A stretch of 64,000 bases of DNA from Smallanthus sonchifolius (lineage: Eukaryota; Streptophyta; Magnoliopsida; Asterales; Asteraceae). The notes beneath the pieces were generated by a model. The model made no database searches. It was not told the DNA's origin and worked only from the letters and a program-made list of their open reading frames with translations. This document shows positions 10,258 through 21,337 of this stretch, one piece after another. Location of the stretch: the NCBI GenBank assembly GCA_023525975.1, contig CM042030.1:33908350-33972349 (forward strand), in the 5' to 3' direction. A program made the position numbers and the translations under genes. Every line of letters starts with the position of its first letter. Within the stretch, counting starts at the first letter, position 1.

Positions 10258-12325
10258 TTAGTTTGAAATAGAAACCCAAGCCATCGTTGTCTTGGGTCGT
10301 CCATCTTTACCAATATAACTCACTTCTCTAAGTTCATAATCAAGCCCATCATCAAGTTGTGGTGATTGTAACTTAGAGTTAGAACCAGAATCAGAGACTG
10401 GATCTTTTCTTTTCCAAACGTTCTTGTTTTGAACCTCTTTCTTTTGAAAACTTTTGTGTTTTGAAAACTCAGGTACAACCGTTTTGTGGCTATACTCTGT
10501 AAAATCCGGTTTTGAAAACTTTGTTCTTTCCAGAAACAGGTTTTTGATCAATCTTACCCTCAAGAAATTCTCTTTCTAATTTTCTCAAACGTTTGTTCAG
10601 TCTCCGTTTCTGTGGTTTAGAAAGCTTCACCACAGGTGTCTCAAAATGTTGTTCACCAACTGATTTGGGCACATTTAGACTAGCCTTTGGTATTCTACCA
10701 GGCTGCCCTTTTGAGATACCTTTCTTTTGAACTGGTGGTCTTTTATCTTTCTGAACCCGTGGAGCAACAAATCTGTCCACTAGTTTGACCGGTGGCTTCA
10801 CAGATGATTTAACTTGTTGTGGATCAACTGGTTTCTTACTCTGGTTCTTGTGAGGACACTTCACCATAATGTGTCCTACAATACCACAATGAAAACAAGC
10901 TCTCTTCTCTTTGTAAGTCCTCTTGTAAGGCTCATTTGATTTGCTATGTGAGGACTCGACATGATGAACAGGAGAATTTGTTTAGTGAACATTTGGTTTA
11001 CCCGATGGTAATTGGCTTTTAGGAGTATAGTATTTTTGCAAATTTTCTTTATAGCCAAGCCCGTAGTGAGCTGAAAAAGCTTCCTTTTTAACTTGATTAA
11101 TGTTTTTATGCCCCCCATAAAGCATTACTTTTAATTTGTCATTTGATTCAATGATATCGGGTTCAGTTAAAATGCAATTATCACGCTCAGTGACAAAGTT
11201 TTTATTAACCTTCTGTTCATCTAGCAACTCCTCTGAAACTACTCCTTCAGGGCAGGTGTTCTCAGACCCATCATCAGAAGCAGTAAAGAACTCTTCATCA
11301 GATGTAGAGTTAGCCTTACTTGAGGACTCATCGAGGCAAGACAAATCAATGTCAATTAGGCCATTGACAAATTTCCCGTTCACTGGTGGAGGAATGGCAT
11401 TAGTACCCAGCCCTAATCCATTCACTTGCCTCACTATAGACTCGTAGTGTTCCACCACAAAACGATAATTTTTCAACTTCTCATTAGTACATTTCAGCTG
11501 CAAGATCTCATTTTGTAGTTTGTTGATCTCATTGTTCCTTTTTTCTAACCCCTTATATGCAATATCCAAGTGAAGTTGTTGATCGCTCATTTTTAGTGAA
11601 TAATCACGTTTTTCCTTTTTCAACGTTTCAATTGAATCTTTAAATCGTTTTTCGTTTTCTTTGTAGCTTAACGCCGCAATACGAAGGGGTTCGACCTTGT
11701 CTTGAAGCTTAGAATTTTCATCCTGCAAGCTAAGACATTTAGAACAAGAAATAACAGCAAAAGAGTTAGAATCTACCTCATTTGACGAACAAGATGCCTC
11801 TCCAATCGCCATGAGAGCAACAGCAGTGGTAGATTCTTCTAGGTCAGCTACAGAAGCTTCCCTTTCTTCTTCAAGAGGAATTTCACATTCATTTTTTTTA
11901 TCCTTTTGACCAACCGAAGATTTTGGTGAAACCACATAATTCACCGTCTTTTCTTTCTCGTTCAAGCATCCTTCACACTTCATTTGAACTGCTTCCCATA
12001 AGATTTTTGAAGTGTAGTAACTGCTAAATTTATAATTGAATTCTTGTGAAAAAGCCATTTCAAGAACCTCTCTAGTCTTCTTTTCTCTATCAAATTCTTT
12101 CTTTTCTTTCACCGTGAACTTTGTTGGAGGTTTTGGAGTGTTCGGATCACCCAAGAAAGTGTAAGTAGGAGGGGTATATTCTTCCTCTATTGGTTTCCAA
12201 AAACCTTCATCGGTCAAAGAAACGTACTTAGTAACCCGAGCTTTCCAAGTAGTATAATCATTTAGAGATACGAGTCTAGGAGGCGGGGGCCATGTTCCAA
12301 ACTCATTCTTGTAACACAACATCAT
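10258..12325 (-). pseudogene. Copia-type gag gene of B (damaged)
   Basis: An ATG at 12325 opens a 447-codon frame to a stop at 10982. The same frame continues past that stop to about 10490, and a frameshift then leads to the last part, ending at 10258. The N-terminus has a Copia gag-like start (DYTTWKARVTKYVS) and a segment ending KILWEAVQMKCEG. A long coiled coil follows (about residues 200-300). A CCHC zinc knuckle lies near 10855-10900 (CFHCGIVGHIMVKC, CX2CX4HX4C). The tail is Lys-rich and basic. The centre of the usual gag domain seems to be deleted between KCEG and the coiled coil. Gag packages RNA in the particle (family knowledge). Related gag sequence is at 46055-49975. Confidence 0.75.
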
Positions 12326-12380
12326 TGTAACACTTAAACTTAGTAAATTTTTTTTTTCTTTTTTTAATTTTTAATTTTTT

Positions 12381-12616
12381 TTACTAAGTACGCAAGAACA
12401 AAATTAAGTACGCACGAACAAAATTAAGTACGCAGGAACAAAATTAAGTAAGCAGGAACAAAACTAAGTACGCAGGAACAAAACTAAGTACGCAGGAACA
12501 AAATTAAGTACGCAGGAACAAAACTAAGTACGCAGGAACAAAATTAAGTACGCAGGAACAAAACTAAGTATGCAAGAACAAAACTAAGTACGCAAGAACA
12601 AAATTAAGTACGCAAA
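12381..12616 (-). repeat. 20-bp tandem array of half-palindromes in the B leader
   Basis: AAGTACGC recurs every 20 bp from 12386 to 12606, twelve times with two variants (AAGTAAGC at 12446, AAGTATGC at 12566), separated by a linker near AGGAACAAAATT. AAGTACGC is exactly one arm of the 19-bp dyad in the LTR of the same element. The array lies between the primer site and the gag start. Confidence 0.85.
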
Positions 12617-12925
12617 AAAGTCAGAAAATAAGGTCTGTTCACCTACTTTTTTTTCAATCCATCACTCAAATCTTGTCTAAAATATGAAATTAATCCAACC
12701 AAAAGATTAGAAATCCAATTCTAACAAACCCTTGATGAATAATTTATAAAATCAAACAACTATTGAGATATTTTGAAGCAATCTCAGTACGTGAAAGTGA
12801 GGAACAAAAACGCTCAGTTTTTGCTCAACAACCCTCAAATTCAAGTCAAAAACCTTGTAATTCAGTCCAAATCTAGTCGAAAACGTTCAATATCACTCCT
12901 ATAACACTCAATTTCAAGAGCAAAG
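12617..12925. other. B leader between repeat array and primer site
   Basis: No ORF, repeat or other signal is recognised in this leader stretch. Confidence 0.5.
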
Positions 12926-12937
12926 GCTCTGATACCA
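12926..12937 (-). other. Primer-binding site of B (tRNA-iMet)
   Basis: The minus strand reads TGGTATCAGAGC, two bases after the 5' LTR end. Confidence 0.9.
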
Positions 12938-12939
12938 CT

Positions 12940-13357
12940 TGTAGGTCCCCTGGTGTTAGATCGATTGACGTATAGGAGATGAAACCAATCAACAGAGTGC
13001 GGAATCCTCTATGATTAGCTTGAACAAGATGACTAGATATGATGAGAACAAACACAAGTATATGAAACATTGTCTATTAGCATCAAACAACTGATTACAA
13101 AGGGCTTTCTCTCAAGAACTTGTTTAGACCTCTTTTCTACAAGAACCCTAACAGCTATTTATACTCACAGACTCAGGTTGCGTACTTGCTAAGTATGCAG
13201 GACAAACTCTCCCTACGTACTTGATAAGTACGCATCCACTAAAACAACCGAAAACACACATGAACAAAGACTCGAATATACAACTCGATCAGATACAAAC
13301 GACTCTCATAAACTACAAACAATCTTCAAGTTGCTTGTCACAAAACATGCTCCAACA
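12940..13357 (-). repeat. 5' LTR of B
   Basis: It is 418 bp, the same length as the 3' LTR. Its promoter has dyads at 13180-13198 and 13215-13233 (both slightly degraded) and TATAAATAG (minus strand) at 13155-13163, with the same 35-bp and 16-bp spacings. AACAC follows at 13358-13362. Confidence 0.92.
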
Positions 13358-13369
13358 AACACACTTGTC

Positions 13370-13680
13370 CACAAAGCTCGATCACCTACGAAATTCGATA
13401 GTTTACATTACTCATGTGATTCAATTATTTACATTTGATTGTTCGCATTATCCATAAGACTCGATTGTTTACATTATACACGAAACTCGATTATTTGAAA
13501 AATTGGTTGTTTACATTATACACTAAACTCCGATTATTTGAAAAATTGATTGTTTACATTATACACGAAACTTGATTATTTGAAAATTGATTGTTTACAT
13601 TATACATGAAACTCGATTGTTTGCAATTGATTGTCTACATTATACATGAGGCATGACTATTCATTTTATCCATGAAAGTT
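13370..13680 (+). repeat. Degenerate minisatellite in A1 body
   Basis: Diverged units of about 40-60 bp contain ATTGTTTACATTATACACGA followed by AACTCGATT. A similar array with different unit sequence fills 38990-39560 in A2. Confidence 0.7.
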
Positions 13681-13695
13681 GATTGCTATAAGAAC

Positions 13696-13803
13696 TACTC
13701 GGGGTTTGACGTATTCTTGTTCAAACACGAGGAAGCTATAAACTTTGAACTACTCAGGGTTTGACGTATCCTTGTTCGAACACGACGGAGCTATAAACTT
13801 TAT
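13696..13803 (+). repeat. Tandem repeat of about 57 bp in A1
   Basis: Two units contain GGGTTTGACGTAT followed by CTTGTTC and AACACGA. The counterpart in A2 is at 39671-39782, so the pair is conserved between two diverged elements. Confidence 0.7.
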
Positions 13804-14077
13804 GGGTAATCTTGAGGGTTATGACATCTATCTAGGACAACCATGGGGTTGTACCACATTGTTATTACCTTATTATTCTTTGATTGATTTTACTATCTAC
13901 ATACATGTTTGCTTGATAAGGTGTTTACTTTGTGAACTTGATTGCCAACAAAGTTATCTATGGACATATTTATGACAACACATATGTGAAAAAAATAGTT
14001 ATGAATTAAGTGATTTTGTGTCCCCTATTGACCAGCACACAATGGGATGAACTATACAAACCATGCGACAATTTGAG

Positions 14078-14101
14078 TAATTACGGGTGCACACGTAATT
14101 A
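14078..14101 (+). other. Conserved hairpin in A1
   Basis: TAATTACG, an 8-base loop (GGTGCACA), and CGTAATTA form a perfect 8-bp inverted repeat. It is identical in A2 at 39953-39976 although the surroundings have diverged. Confidence 0.65.
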
Positions 14102-14667
14102 TAAAAGTCAGCGCATGGAAAACGTAGTGAATTCTATCGTGTGTTATGACATAAGACCTATCGTGATATATAGTAACAAAACTAATGTGATATGATAAGG
14201 ACATGGTGGATATGCCGCTGGTACTTCCTATATATAAGTGTTCCGGACATATTATCAGAATTGACGTTGTTCATGTCATGTGAAGTTTTATGTTATTTTG
14301 ACGTTGGCCAATGTTGTGAAATCCTTACCCAGTGATACTTTTGAGCATATTAGACTACATCCTAACAAGTTTCGATAAATTCTCATCGTTATCATTTCAA
14401 GTGATACATTCCATCTTTGGAGTCCAAAATGTTCTTCGACAGTTTTCCCCTCAACTTTCTTCAAACTAAATCCACTATCAGCATTCATGCCTGACACAAT
14501 GACCAGACCAGACCTGACTTTGAGTATCAGACCTAAATCTTGATATCGATTGTACACCTCAAACCTACAGCCAAGGCTCGTTGAAAATCCAAACCCACAT
14601 CTTTTTACTGATTCAGTAGCCTCCAACAGTTGAATTTCTGGACAAAATTCTCTCAACTTGGGGATAC
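14102..14667. other. A1 3' non-coding region and polypurine tract
   Basis: It holds a TATA-like TATATATAAG near 14230 that is conserved in A2 (near 40107), and ends in a purine-rich GGGGATAC directly before the 3' LTR. No ORF is supported on either strand. Confidence 0.5.
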
Positions 14668-17426
14668 TGTAACATCCATGATTTTCTAGTACTATTTTAT
14701 TTTATTTCATACAATGATGACATCCCATTTCAATCTCGTACTTGTTCAAACACATTATGTCACAATAACTATTATTGTAATTAATATTTCAATTCAAAAT
14801 TTAAACCTTGCATTTACATGTTAATTTCTATAACACATGTTTGTAAATTTATAAAGATAAATATATATATATATATATATATATACTCTATTGTAACAAT
14901 TAAATAAAAAATAAACTTATGAGCCTAAATCATGTATTTACATCCTTTAAAATATATATGTATATCTATTTTATGAATAAATATGTAGATATATATATAT
15001 AATTGATTTTTGATTAAATAAATCATTATGAGATTTTATAAAAATAAAATTTACTCCTTTATATATTAACCAAGAATAATTTGAGTTTATATAAAAAACA
15101 TGTTTATAAACATTTAAAATGAATAAAATCAAGAAAAATGAGTTTAAACCCCATTTATTTTGCCTTGAACCCCTCCAATTCAATTGAACCCTTAATGTGA
15201 ACACCCCCCCCCCCAAGTTGGACTTTTCCCTAATGTTGAACACCCCTCTCGGTCATCTTTGACTCATTAAAGTCAACAGTCCCATTTCGATTTCAATACC
15301 GTCGAATTCGTGTGAATTAGCACCACCTAATCATACCAGATCGTTAATCGACTTATCCCTAATGATTTTAACAAGCCAATTTAAGTGTAATCAAAGGTAT
15401 TAACTCCTAATCACGACCGTAACCGACCTCCTTAACTCAAACATCATTGGCATATTTCGGATGAAATTGAAGCATAAAACCCTGTCCATCACCATCGCGA
15501 CACCCTCTTGAATCTTCCTGAACTCTCAAATGCATCTCATTTCATCCAAGGAACACCAAACACAGTCGAAGAACTCGGGTCTGCGCACCTCAGTCGATCG
15601 CTCTCCTCATACACTCATTCCATGTAAATTTGGTATCAATTAACTCGTGTTAATCCATAGAAAAAAAGCCCCATGGTTTAGGTGACAATTCGTTGCTTAA
15701 TTAGATCAATTGTAGAACTAGGGTTACGGGTTACGCAATTTGGGGAAAAAGGAGGTTGGGGCTTGTAGGTTAAAGTTTAAACGCATCAGTCATTGAACAA
15801 GGCACTTGCCCAATCCACCGGTTAAAGCTCTTACTCCTCACGCAACAGGTCGCGGGTTTGATCCCGGCCAGACCTGTTTTGGACCATTTCTTTTGTTTTC
15901 TAGTTTTAAAATTGATTTTTAATCAAAAAATTTTATAAAAGTTATTTTATAAAACTCAGAATGGTTTTAACAAATTAAAATATTATATTTTCAAAAGAAA
16001 CCATTTTATTAATTTTTTTTAGGCTAGAAACTAGTAAACTTTATTTAAAAAAATATACATGTATATATATAATCAAAACTCTAAATTTATAAAACATAAA
16101 TTGTACATGGACTGAATTATTTATAAATCCTTTACCTCGTTAAGAAATTTAATAACTTTTTATTACAACTTATTGTATAAAACTTTAAACACATAATTCA
16201 TCCTTTCATTCAAAACTTTAGTTTTTATTTATTTACGTGGTTAAACTATTTATTATTTAAGCCTTGGTTTAATTACTAAATAATTAGACCGTTGATAATT
16301 TTACTAAATAAATAAATAAAAGGTTTTTGTTTATTTATCCAATTATCCATTTATTCAACTTATTATTTCTCAATTACTTATTCATTTATTTACAAACAAG
16401 AACAAATTACTTACCTAATTAATTACTTATAAATAAAAGAGCACTAATAAATTAATACATTATTCCACATTGTTTGCAAAACAAAAAAAACTCCATGTTC
16501 ATACACACGTACTTTATACCAGGAATTTCATAAGCACCCTTTGAGACTCAAATAAGTACCCTCCTACTTCACCAAGTACACACCAACCCATTTATACATT
16601 AGGGCCTCCTTTAAATCTTGTGAACTCATTATTGATACAATTATACTATTAAATCATAGGTTAATCTTAAGATTAGCCAAATCATTTTTGCAACAACAAC
16701 GACATATTGTGTGATATCCAACTACTCATTTGCAAGGTGAGTTTACATAGCCCCCTTTTTATTTTTACATCTTTGGAGTGAAACATGATTACATTTAAAC
16801 TATTTGCAATTTATACAATTCAAACATTATGATCATATGTGCATTTTGTGCCTCATGCTTGAACACTATGAGTTTCAAACTACATTTACGTACTTTAGTG
16901 CATAGTGCGAGTGCAATCATTAACTCTGTACAAGCCGGCGGTAACAATGATAGATCTATTGTGTCTGACAAACCCACCCAGGTAGGGTGATTGTTTCCGG
17001 TATTATATTTGGGATAACATTTTGTGCAGTCACAAGGTTTGATTGTACGCCCCGATTTAAACTATATTGGTTCTCCATAATTGCCTTATTAAACCATGTT
17101 TCATATGAATTGTACACAAACTCTTGATAACACTTGTTGTGCCAAAACCTATGTATGCTAATCAAGTATTTTTAATTGTCTTTGTTTTCATCATGTTTCA
17201 GGTGCTAATATTTGAGAATCATGTTCAAGGTGCTTCACATAGGATTTGCAGGCTTAGTTAAATAAGACAATTGAATTTTGTTGAAGTACTTTATTTCTTG
17301 TTTGTTTGAAACAATTATTTTGGAATTTGAATTAAATGAAATATGAAAATTCAGTTTGATCATGTGCTTATGAGCAGTCTACATGTCCCGCCCCGACGTA
17401 TTCCGCCGTCGGTTAGGGTGTGACAT
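14668..17426 (+). repeat. 3' LTR of A1
   Basis: It starts TGTAACATCC after the purine tract and ends GGGTGTGACA, matching the 5' LTR remnant at 5710-5984. It contains an (AT)n tract near 14862-14886, a C10 tract near 15205, and a tRNA-like segment near 15785-15880. Confidence 0.88.
15785..15880 (+). other. tRNA-like segment inside A1 LTR
   Basis: GCGGGTTTGATCCCGGCC resembles a tRNA T-arm (B box), and upstream sequence around CCACCGGTTAAAGCTC recalls a D-arm. I could not fold a full cloverleaf. It could be a tRNA-derived insert in the LTR, not a working tRNA gene. Confidence 0.35.
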
Positions 17427-17469
17427 CTGGTGCTGGTGTTAGGGCAAAGGAGTGACGACCGAAGATAAA

Positions 17470-17744
17470 ACACGCCTATAGATATTCAATTTTTCACAGA
17501 TAGCTCGCAAAGGACTGATGAGTGGGGGTTAAATTAAAAGATGACATTTTCAAGATGACACACATATTAAATAAGTGCACTCCGTGTTTTTTTTTAATAT
17601 GAAATTAAAAGATGACACACTTTCTTACGTATCATAGCTCGCGTGTCATTAAAGGCCAGTTTTGCTAGTATGACACTAAAATGATGTCACACCCTTTTGC
17701 GTGTCATAGTTCGCGTGTCATTAAAGGTCTATTTTTTAGTAGTG
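17470..17744 (-). mobile_element. CACTA (EnSpm-like) transposon end fragment
   Basis: On the minus strand the sequence starts CACTACTAAAAAATAG at 17744. It continues with repeated sub-terminal motifs (AATGACACGCGA at two places, GTGTGACATC and GTGTGTCATC). Such termini are typical of plant CACTA transposons. The opposite end is not found, so this is a truncated copy or one end of a broken element. Confidence 0.65.
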
Positions 17745-17901
17745 AGTTGAAGCTCGGGATGCTTTGTTGGTTCAAGCTTTTGAAGAAAAGAATTTTAGAA
17801 ATTATTAAGGAACAATGATTTCCATATGTGTACTTTCTCTTGTATATATATTTCATCAATAAAAAGTTTGTTTTTAATTCCAATCTCATTTCTCTTATAG
17901 T

Positions 17902-18687
17902 ATGTCTAAACAAATCGGACCATCCTATAACACAAGGGGTAAAAAGAAGCAAGCGGTGGTTGAAAACGCTGCTAAAGTTACTACTTCTCGTAAAGAACTT
18001 CAGAAAATGATCACATAAGGAATCAAGGATTCTCAAACCGTAACTCAACATACCCGAACCATTACTCAATCCAAACCCAGTACTCTCAAACCTGAGGGTT
18101 CTGCCACTCATCAACCCAAGAGAACAAAAAGAGATGAATTCTATCATAATTCCTCAGAAGAAGAAGGAATGGGGAATAATTATGGTCATCTAGAAAAGAA
18201 AAGGAAGATTGTTGGTTGTACATACAAGATGTTTGTAGGTCCCAAATTCGGTGCGTGACGGATCTCTAGACTCGCGGTACGACACGGTGATAACGTGCGG
18301 AATCCATGATCAACATGCTCGTGTAACTCAATCAACAACAACGGTGTAAATAAACTCTTTGTATTCCACCAATATCAGGTTACAAGAATTCTCTCTCGTC
18401 TACTCTGATATCGTCTCACCTGTCTACGCTATCTTTCTAACAGACCCTGTTCTGTATTTATAAACTACTTTTCTGCACCAAGCGAACTTAACAAGTTCGC
18501 CTAAAAGATGAGTTCGCCTCTGATAACAAGTTCGCCTCTAGCAGAACTTACACAGAATTTTATCAACAGTTACAAAACATGTCCTAACAGACTCCCCTTT
18601 AACTGTTGCTAACAATTCTATCAATTACAAGTCAAAGACTCTTCACCAGAATATGCTCCAACAATGTTTCAAGACTGCAAGCCACAC
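17902..18687 (+). pseudogene. Gypsy gag N-terminal fragment, split by a solo LTR
   Basis: An ATG at 17902 opens a frame with a Lys-rich start (TRGKKKQAVVENAAK), one stop at 18016-18018, and an acidic stretch (NSSEEEGMG) followed by basic KKRKIVGCTYK. The frame resumes after the solo LTR at 18234-18663 and is cut at 18687 by the LTR of E1. The CTYK motif is typical of the region before the gag core domain in plant gypsy elements (memory). No core or zinc knuckle remains. Confidence 0.5.
18234..18663 (-). mobile_element. Solo LTR of family D
   Basis: The 430-bp sequence runs TGTAGGTCCC to GCTCCAACA on the plus strand and is flanked by a perfect ATGTT duplication (18229-18233 and 18664-18668). 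It matches the D LTRs at 34697 and 35838. The dyad GCGAACTTAACAAGTTCGC lies at 18482-18500, and a TATA box (minus strand TATAAATA) at 18455-18462. Solo LTRs arise by recombination between the two LTRs of an element. Confidence 0.92.
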
Positions 18688-21302
18688 TGTCACACCCCCA
18701 AATTCCACTTCGGTTTATACCCGTGGGGCATGACCCGAGAGGATCTTTACCAATGTGTTACTTTGGACGACCACTAAATGGTTTTCAAATACATGTTTTA
18801 AACAAAGCTCAAACGAGCCCAAAATAAAGTTAATGCAAAGTAATTGTGCAGAAGCAATGTTTTAAAAGTTTACAACGCTTAAACAAACTGATTAAAAAAA
18901 GCGTTTGTCAAAATAAGGTGCCCATGCATGATAAGTATGACTCTAGTGGTGCATCCTAGCCATATAGCTTAAGAATTCAACGACCTGAGATATACATGAT
19001 AAAACGGGTCAACATAACATTGGTGAGTTCATAGGTTTAATATAATTGAAATCATATTATGAAATGTACTAAAAATCATATGTACAATAAACAGTCATTG
19101 TTGATCAGACAAAACGAAAAACTATACTAAGCCCATCAACCGACACTCAACTGTAGCCACTGAAAAGGAAAGGATGTGGTTCGCCTTTTTGTGCCTTGCC
19201 CGTGGATGAATTAGGTCAATAATGTACACGTTCAACCTCCAGTCTAAGTTAGCGCTCTGAGAGGACTTTGTACTCAACAGTACCAACTTATATAATTAAT
19301 GTAACTGTGTAAGCATGGAAAATATGTTTATTGAAAAATGTATTACTTTAGCATGTATCTCACCCCAAAGGAAAAACAAGTAAAACAGGTCTGTGAGAAC
19401 TCACCTGCTAAAGCGGTGAAATGATATGAAAAGTTCTAGCAAATCCTGCTAAGTGAGACGACATACTCATGCCCTAGGAAGTATTTAGGACTTTAGGTTC
19501 TAAGTATTGTAAATGTTTGACCATGAACTCTATGCATCCAAATAAGTTGTTTGAAAAGTGACATTGATATTTCGAAGATATTTTGACTCAACGACTCGTT
19601 GGTGACACGTTATGGACTTAAAACATTCAAATCCTAATATAGAATTCAAACCTGCTTTCTAATACCCTATTTTGAACCCGAGCCATAGAACTCATTCATA
19701 TGCATTTTAACCCATCATTTCCGTCAATCATTCTTCCATAATGTTCACTATGCTAGTTTCATGCTTTAAATGTACCCAATCATCAAGTTTTCATACGTGT
19801 CAAGAAATAAAGTTTCTAAAAATAGAAAACGAGCCTAAAACATCATGAACAAGTGATTTTACCAAAAAAAATCCATACAATATCTATATGTAGTGTTTAT
19901 GAATCATTTCCACCAAACAAATCACACCATAACTTCTCTTAACAAAAACCTGAATATTAAAGTTTTCATAAATAGAACCGAGCATGAAATTTCATATGAC
20001 CAAAAGTTCTAACTAGCAAAACTACTCATTTTATCCATTCTCCACACATATTCAACCATTTCCCATCATCAAATCACCCTAAACATGGAATCTAATATAA
20101 AACCTGGAATTATAGTTTCCCAAAATAGCAAAAACGAGCATGCATGTATGATCCAACAATTTTGACAACAAGGTTATCACATATTATCCATCTGTAATCA
20201 TTACTACAACATAATCCATCATTAAATCGTCAAGAAAACAACATCTAGTATATGCTCATACAATAAAGTTTCCTTTTAAGGAAACCGAGCCTAAGAACAA
20301 AACCCGAGTCCAAATCCACCAACAATATGTACCATTTTTGTTGTAAAAATCATTTTATTCAAGAATCCATGGTTGGTTTTTGTTAAACATTCACAAAACG
20401 GTTTTTGTTTGGATGCATGTTCATATGAACAAGGAGATGAAAAAAATGGAGAAAATGGTTCTAGATTCGTACTAAACTCTAAAATGGGTAGATGGATGGT
20501 TGATTCCTCTTGCAAATACTTGATAATCACACATGTGGGCTTGATTTTGGTTGAAGAAGGATCAAAAACAAAAAAAATGGAGAATGGTGGTGGTGGGAGA
20601 GAGGGAGGGTTTGTGAAGAAGTGAAAAGTGTTGGGGGAGTGGGGGTTTAATAGGTGGTTTCAATCCCGGGTGGTGAGAAACGAACGGTCACCGATTTAAT
20701 TACAGGATTCCTGAACTAGTAAAAATAAAACAATTTAAAAATAATTTGACTCATATTGGTATGTTTAACGTATAAAATTTTCAGATTTTATTTGGAAATG
20801 TCGGTACATACTGCGTATCTGGACTGCGTCGAAACAGAAAGTTTCTCAGAAAATTCCCAAAAAATTCACAGAGAACTAAAATAATATTTCACAATATTAC
20901 ATGTAATTTGTATGCACAAAATATACGTCTATGTATCTGCTTAAATGAATCACCTAGCTAGTGCACACTGCGTGTCTACCGGACTGCGCTGAAAATAAAA
21001 ATGTCTTTAAAAATTACTGAAAAATTCATATAGGCATGATTTATTATATCACAGTGTTACATATAATTTATACGCATAGATTACATGTCTAGGTATTTGT
21101 TTTAATTTATCACCAACGGTCGTGGTGTAGGACGCGTGTTTGACCTGGTAATCTTCCGGATTACCGACACGTGTAAACGAATTGACTTGATAAGTGTGAA
21201 ATGCACTTAATTGCTATAAAATTAAGTGTGATGCATGTCAAATAATATAATATGTATTTTAGCCGGGTATGGATATTAACCTGGAATTTGCTGGGTGTCA
21301 CA
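18688..21302 (-). repeat. 3' LTR of Tekay-type element E1
   Basis: It starts TGTCACACCC and ends GGTGTCACA on the plus strand. It is related to the E2 LTR at 50570-53278 (same termini and AAAGTTTCC blocks). On the minus strand it follows the pol 3' end and purine tract at 21303-21337. It is inserted in the gypsy gag fragment. Open frames within it, such as 20373-20624, look like chance. Confidence 0.85.
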
Positions 21303-21337
21303 TTATCCCCCCGTTAAAAGGAATTTCATCTCGAAAT
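21303..21337 (-). other. Polypurine region of E1
   Basis: The minus strand reads a GACGAAATTCC-like block then TTTTAACGGGGGGATAA before the LTR. The same arrangement stands before the E2 and A LTRs. Confidence 0.75.

Larger units (their letters stand above)
7743..13357 (-). mobile_element. Complete gag-only Copia-like element B
   Basis: Two 418-bp LTRs (7743-8160 and 12940-13357) differ at only a few positions by eye and are flanked by a perfect AACAC duplication (7738-7742 and 13358-13362). On the minus strand the order is 5' LTR, primer site, leader with a 20-bp repeat array, gag-like gene, about 2.1 kb of non-coding DNA, polypurine tract, 3' LTR. No pol is visible, so the element is non-autonomous. 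It inserted in A1 after A1 had settled. Confidence 0.92.
5710..17426 (+). mobile_element. Non-autonomous gypsy derivative A1 (interrupted by B)
   Basis: The parts are a 5' LTR remnant ending at 5984, a primer-binding site, one small broken ORF, long non-coding DNA, a polypurine tract (14655-14667) and a 3' LTR (14668-17426). Element B (7743-13357) is inserted in the body. There is no gag, protease, RT or integrase. The layout matches A2 (36371-43730). The sequence before the 3' LTR resembles that of the Tekay-type E elements, suggesting descent from or parasitism on Tekay chromoviruses (inference). Confidence 0.75.

Noticed and set aside
12381..12616. Regular short repeats that could suggest a CRISPR array
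   Set aside because: The units are 20 bp with no unique spacers and lie in a retrotransposon leader in plant DNA.
20373..20624. Plus-strand open frame in E1 LTR
   Set aside because: It is antisense within the LTR, Lys/Gly-rich from GA-rich DNA, and not conserved in the E2 LTR.
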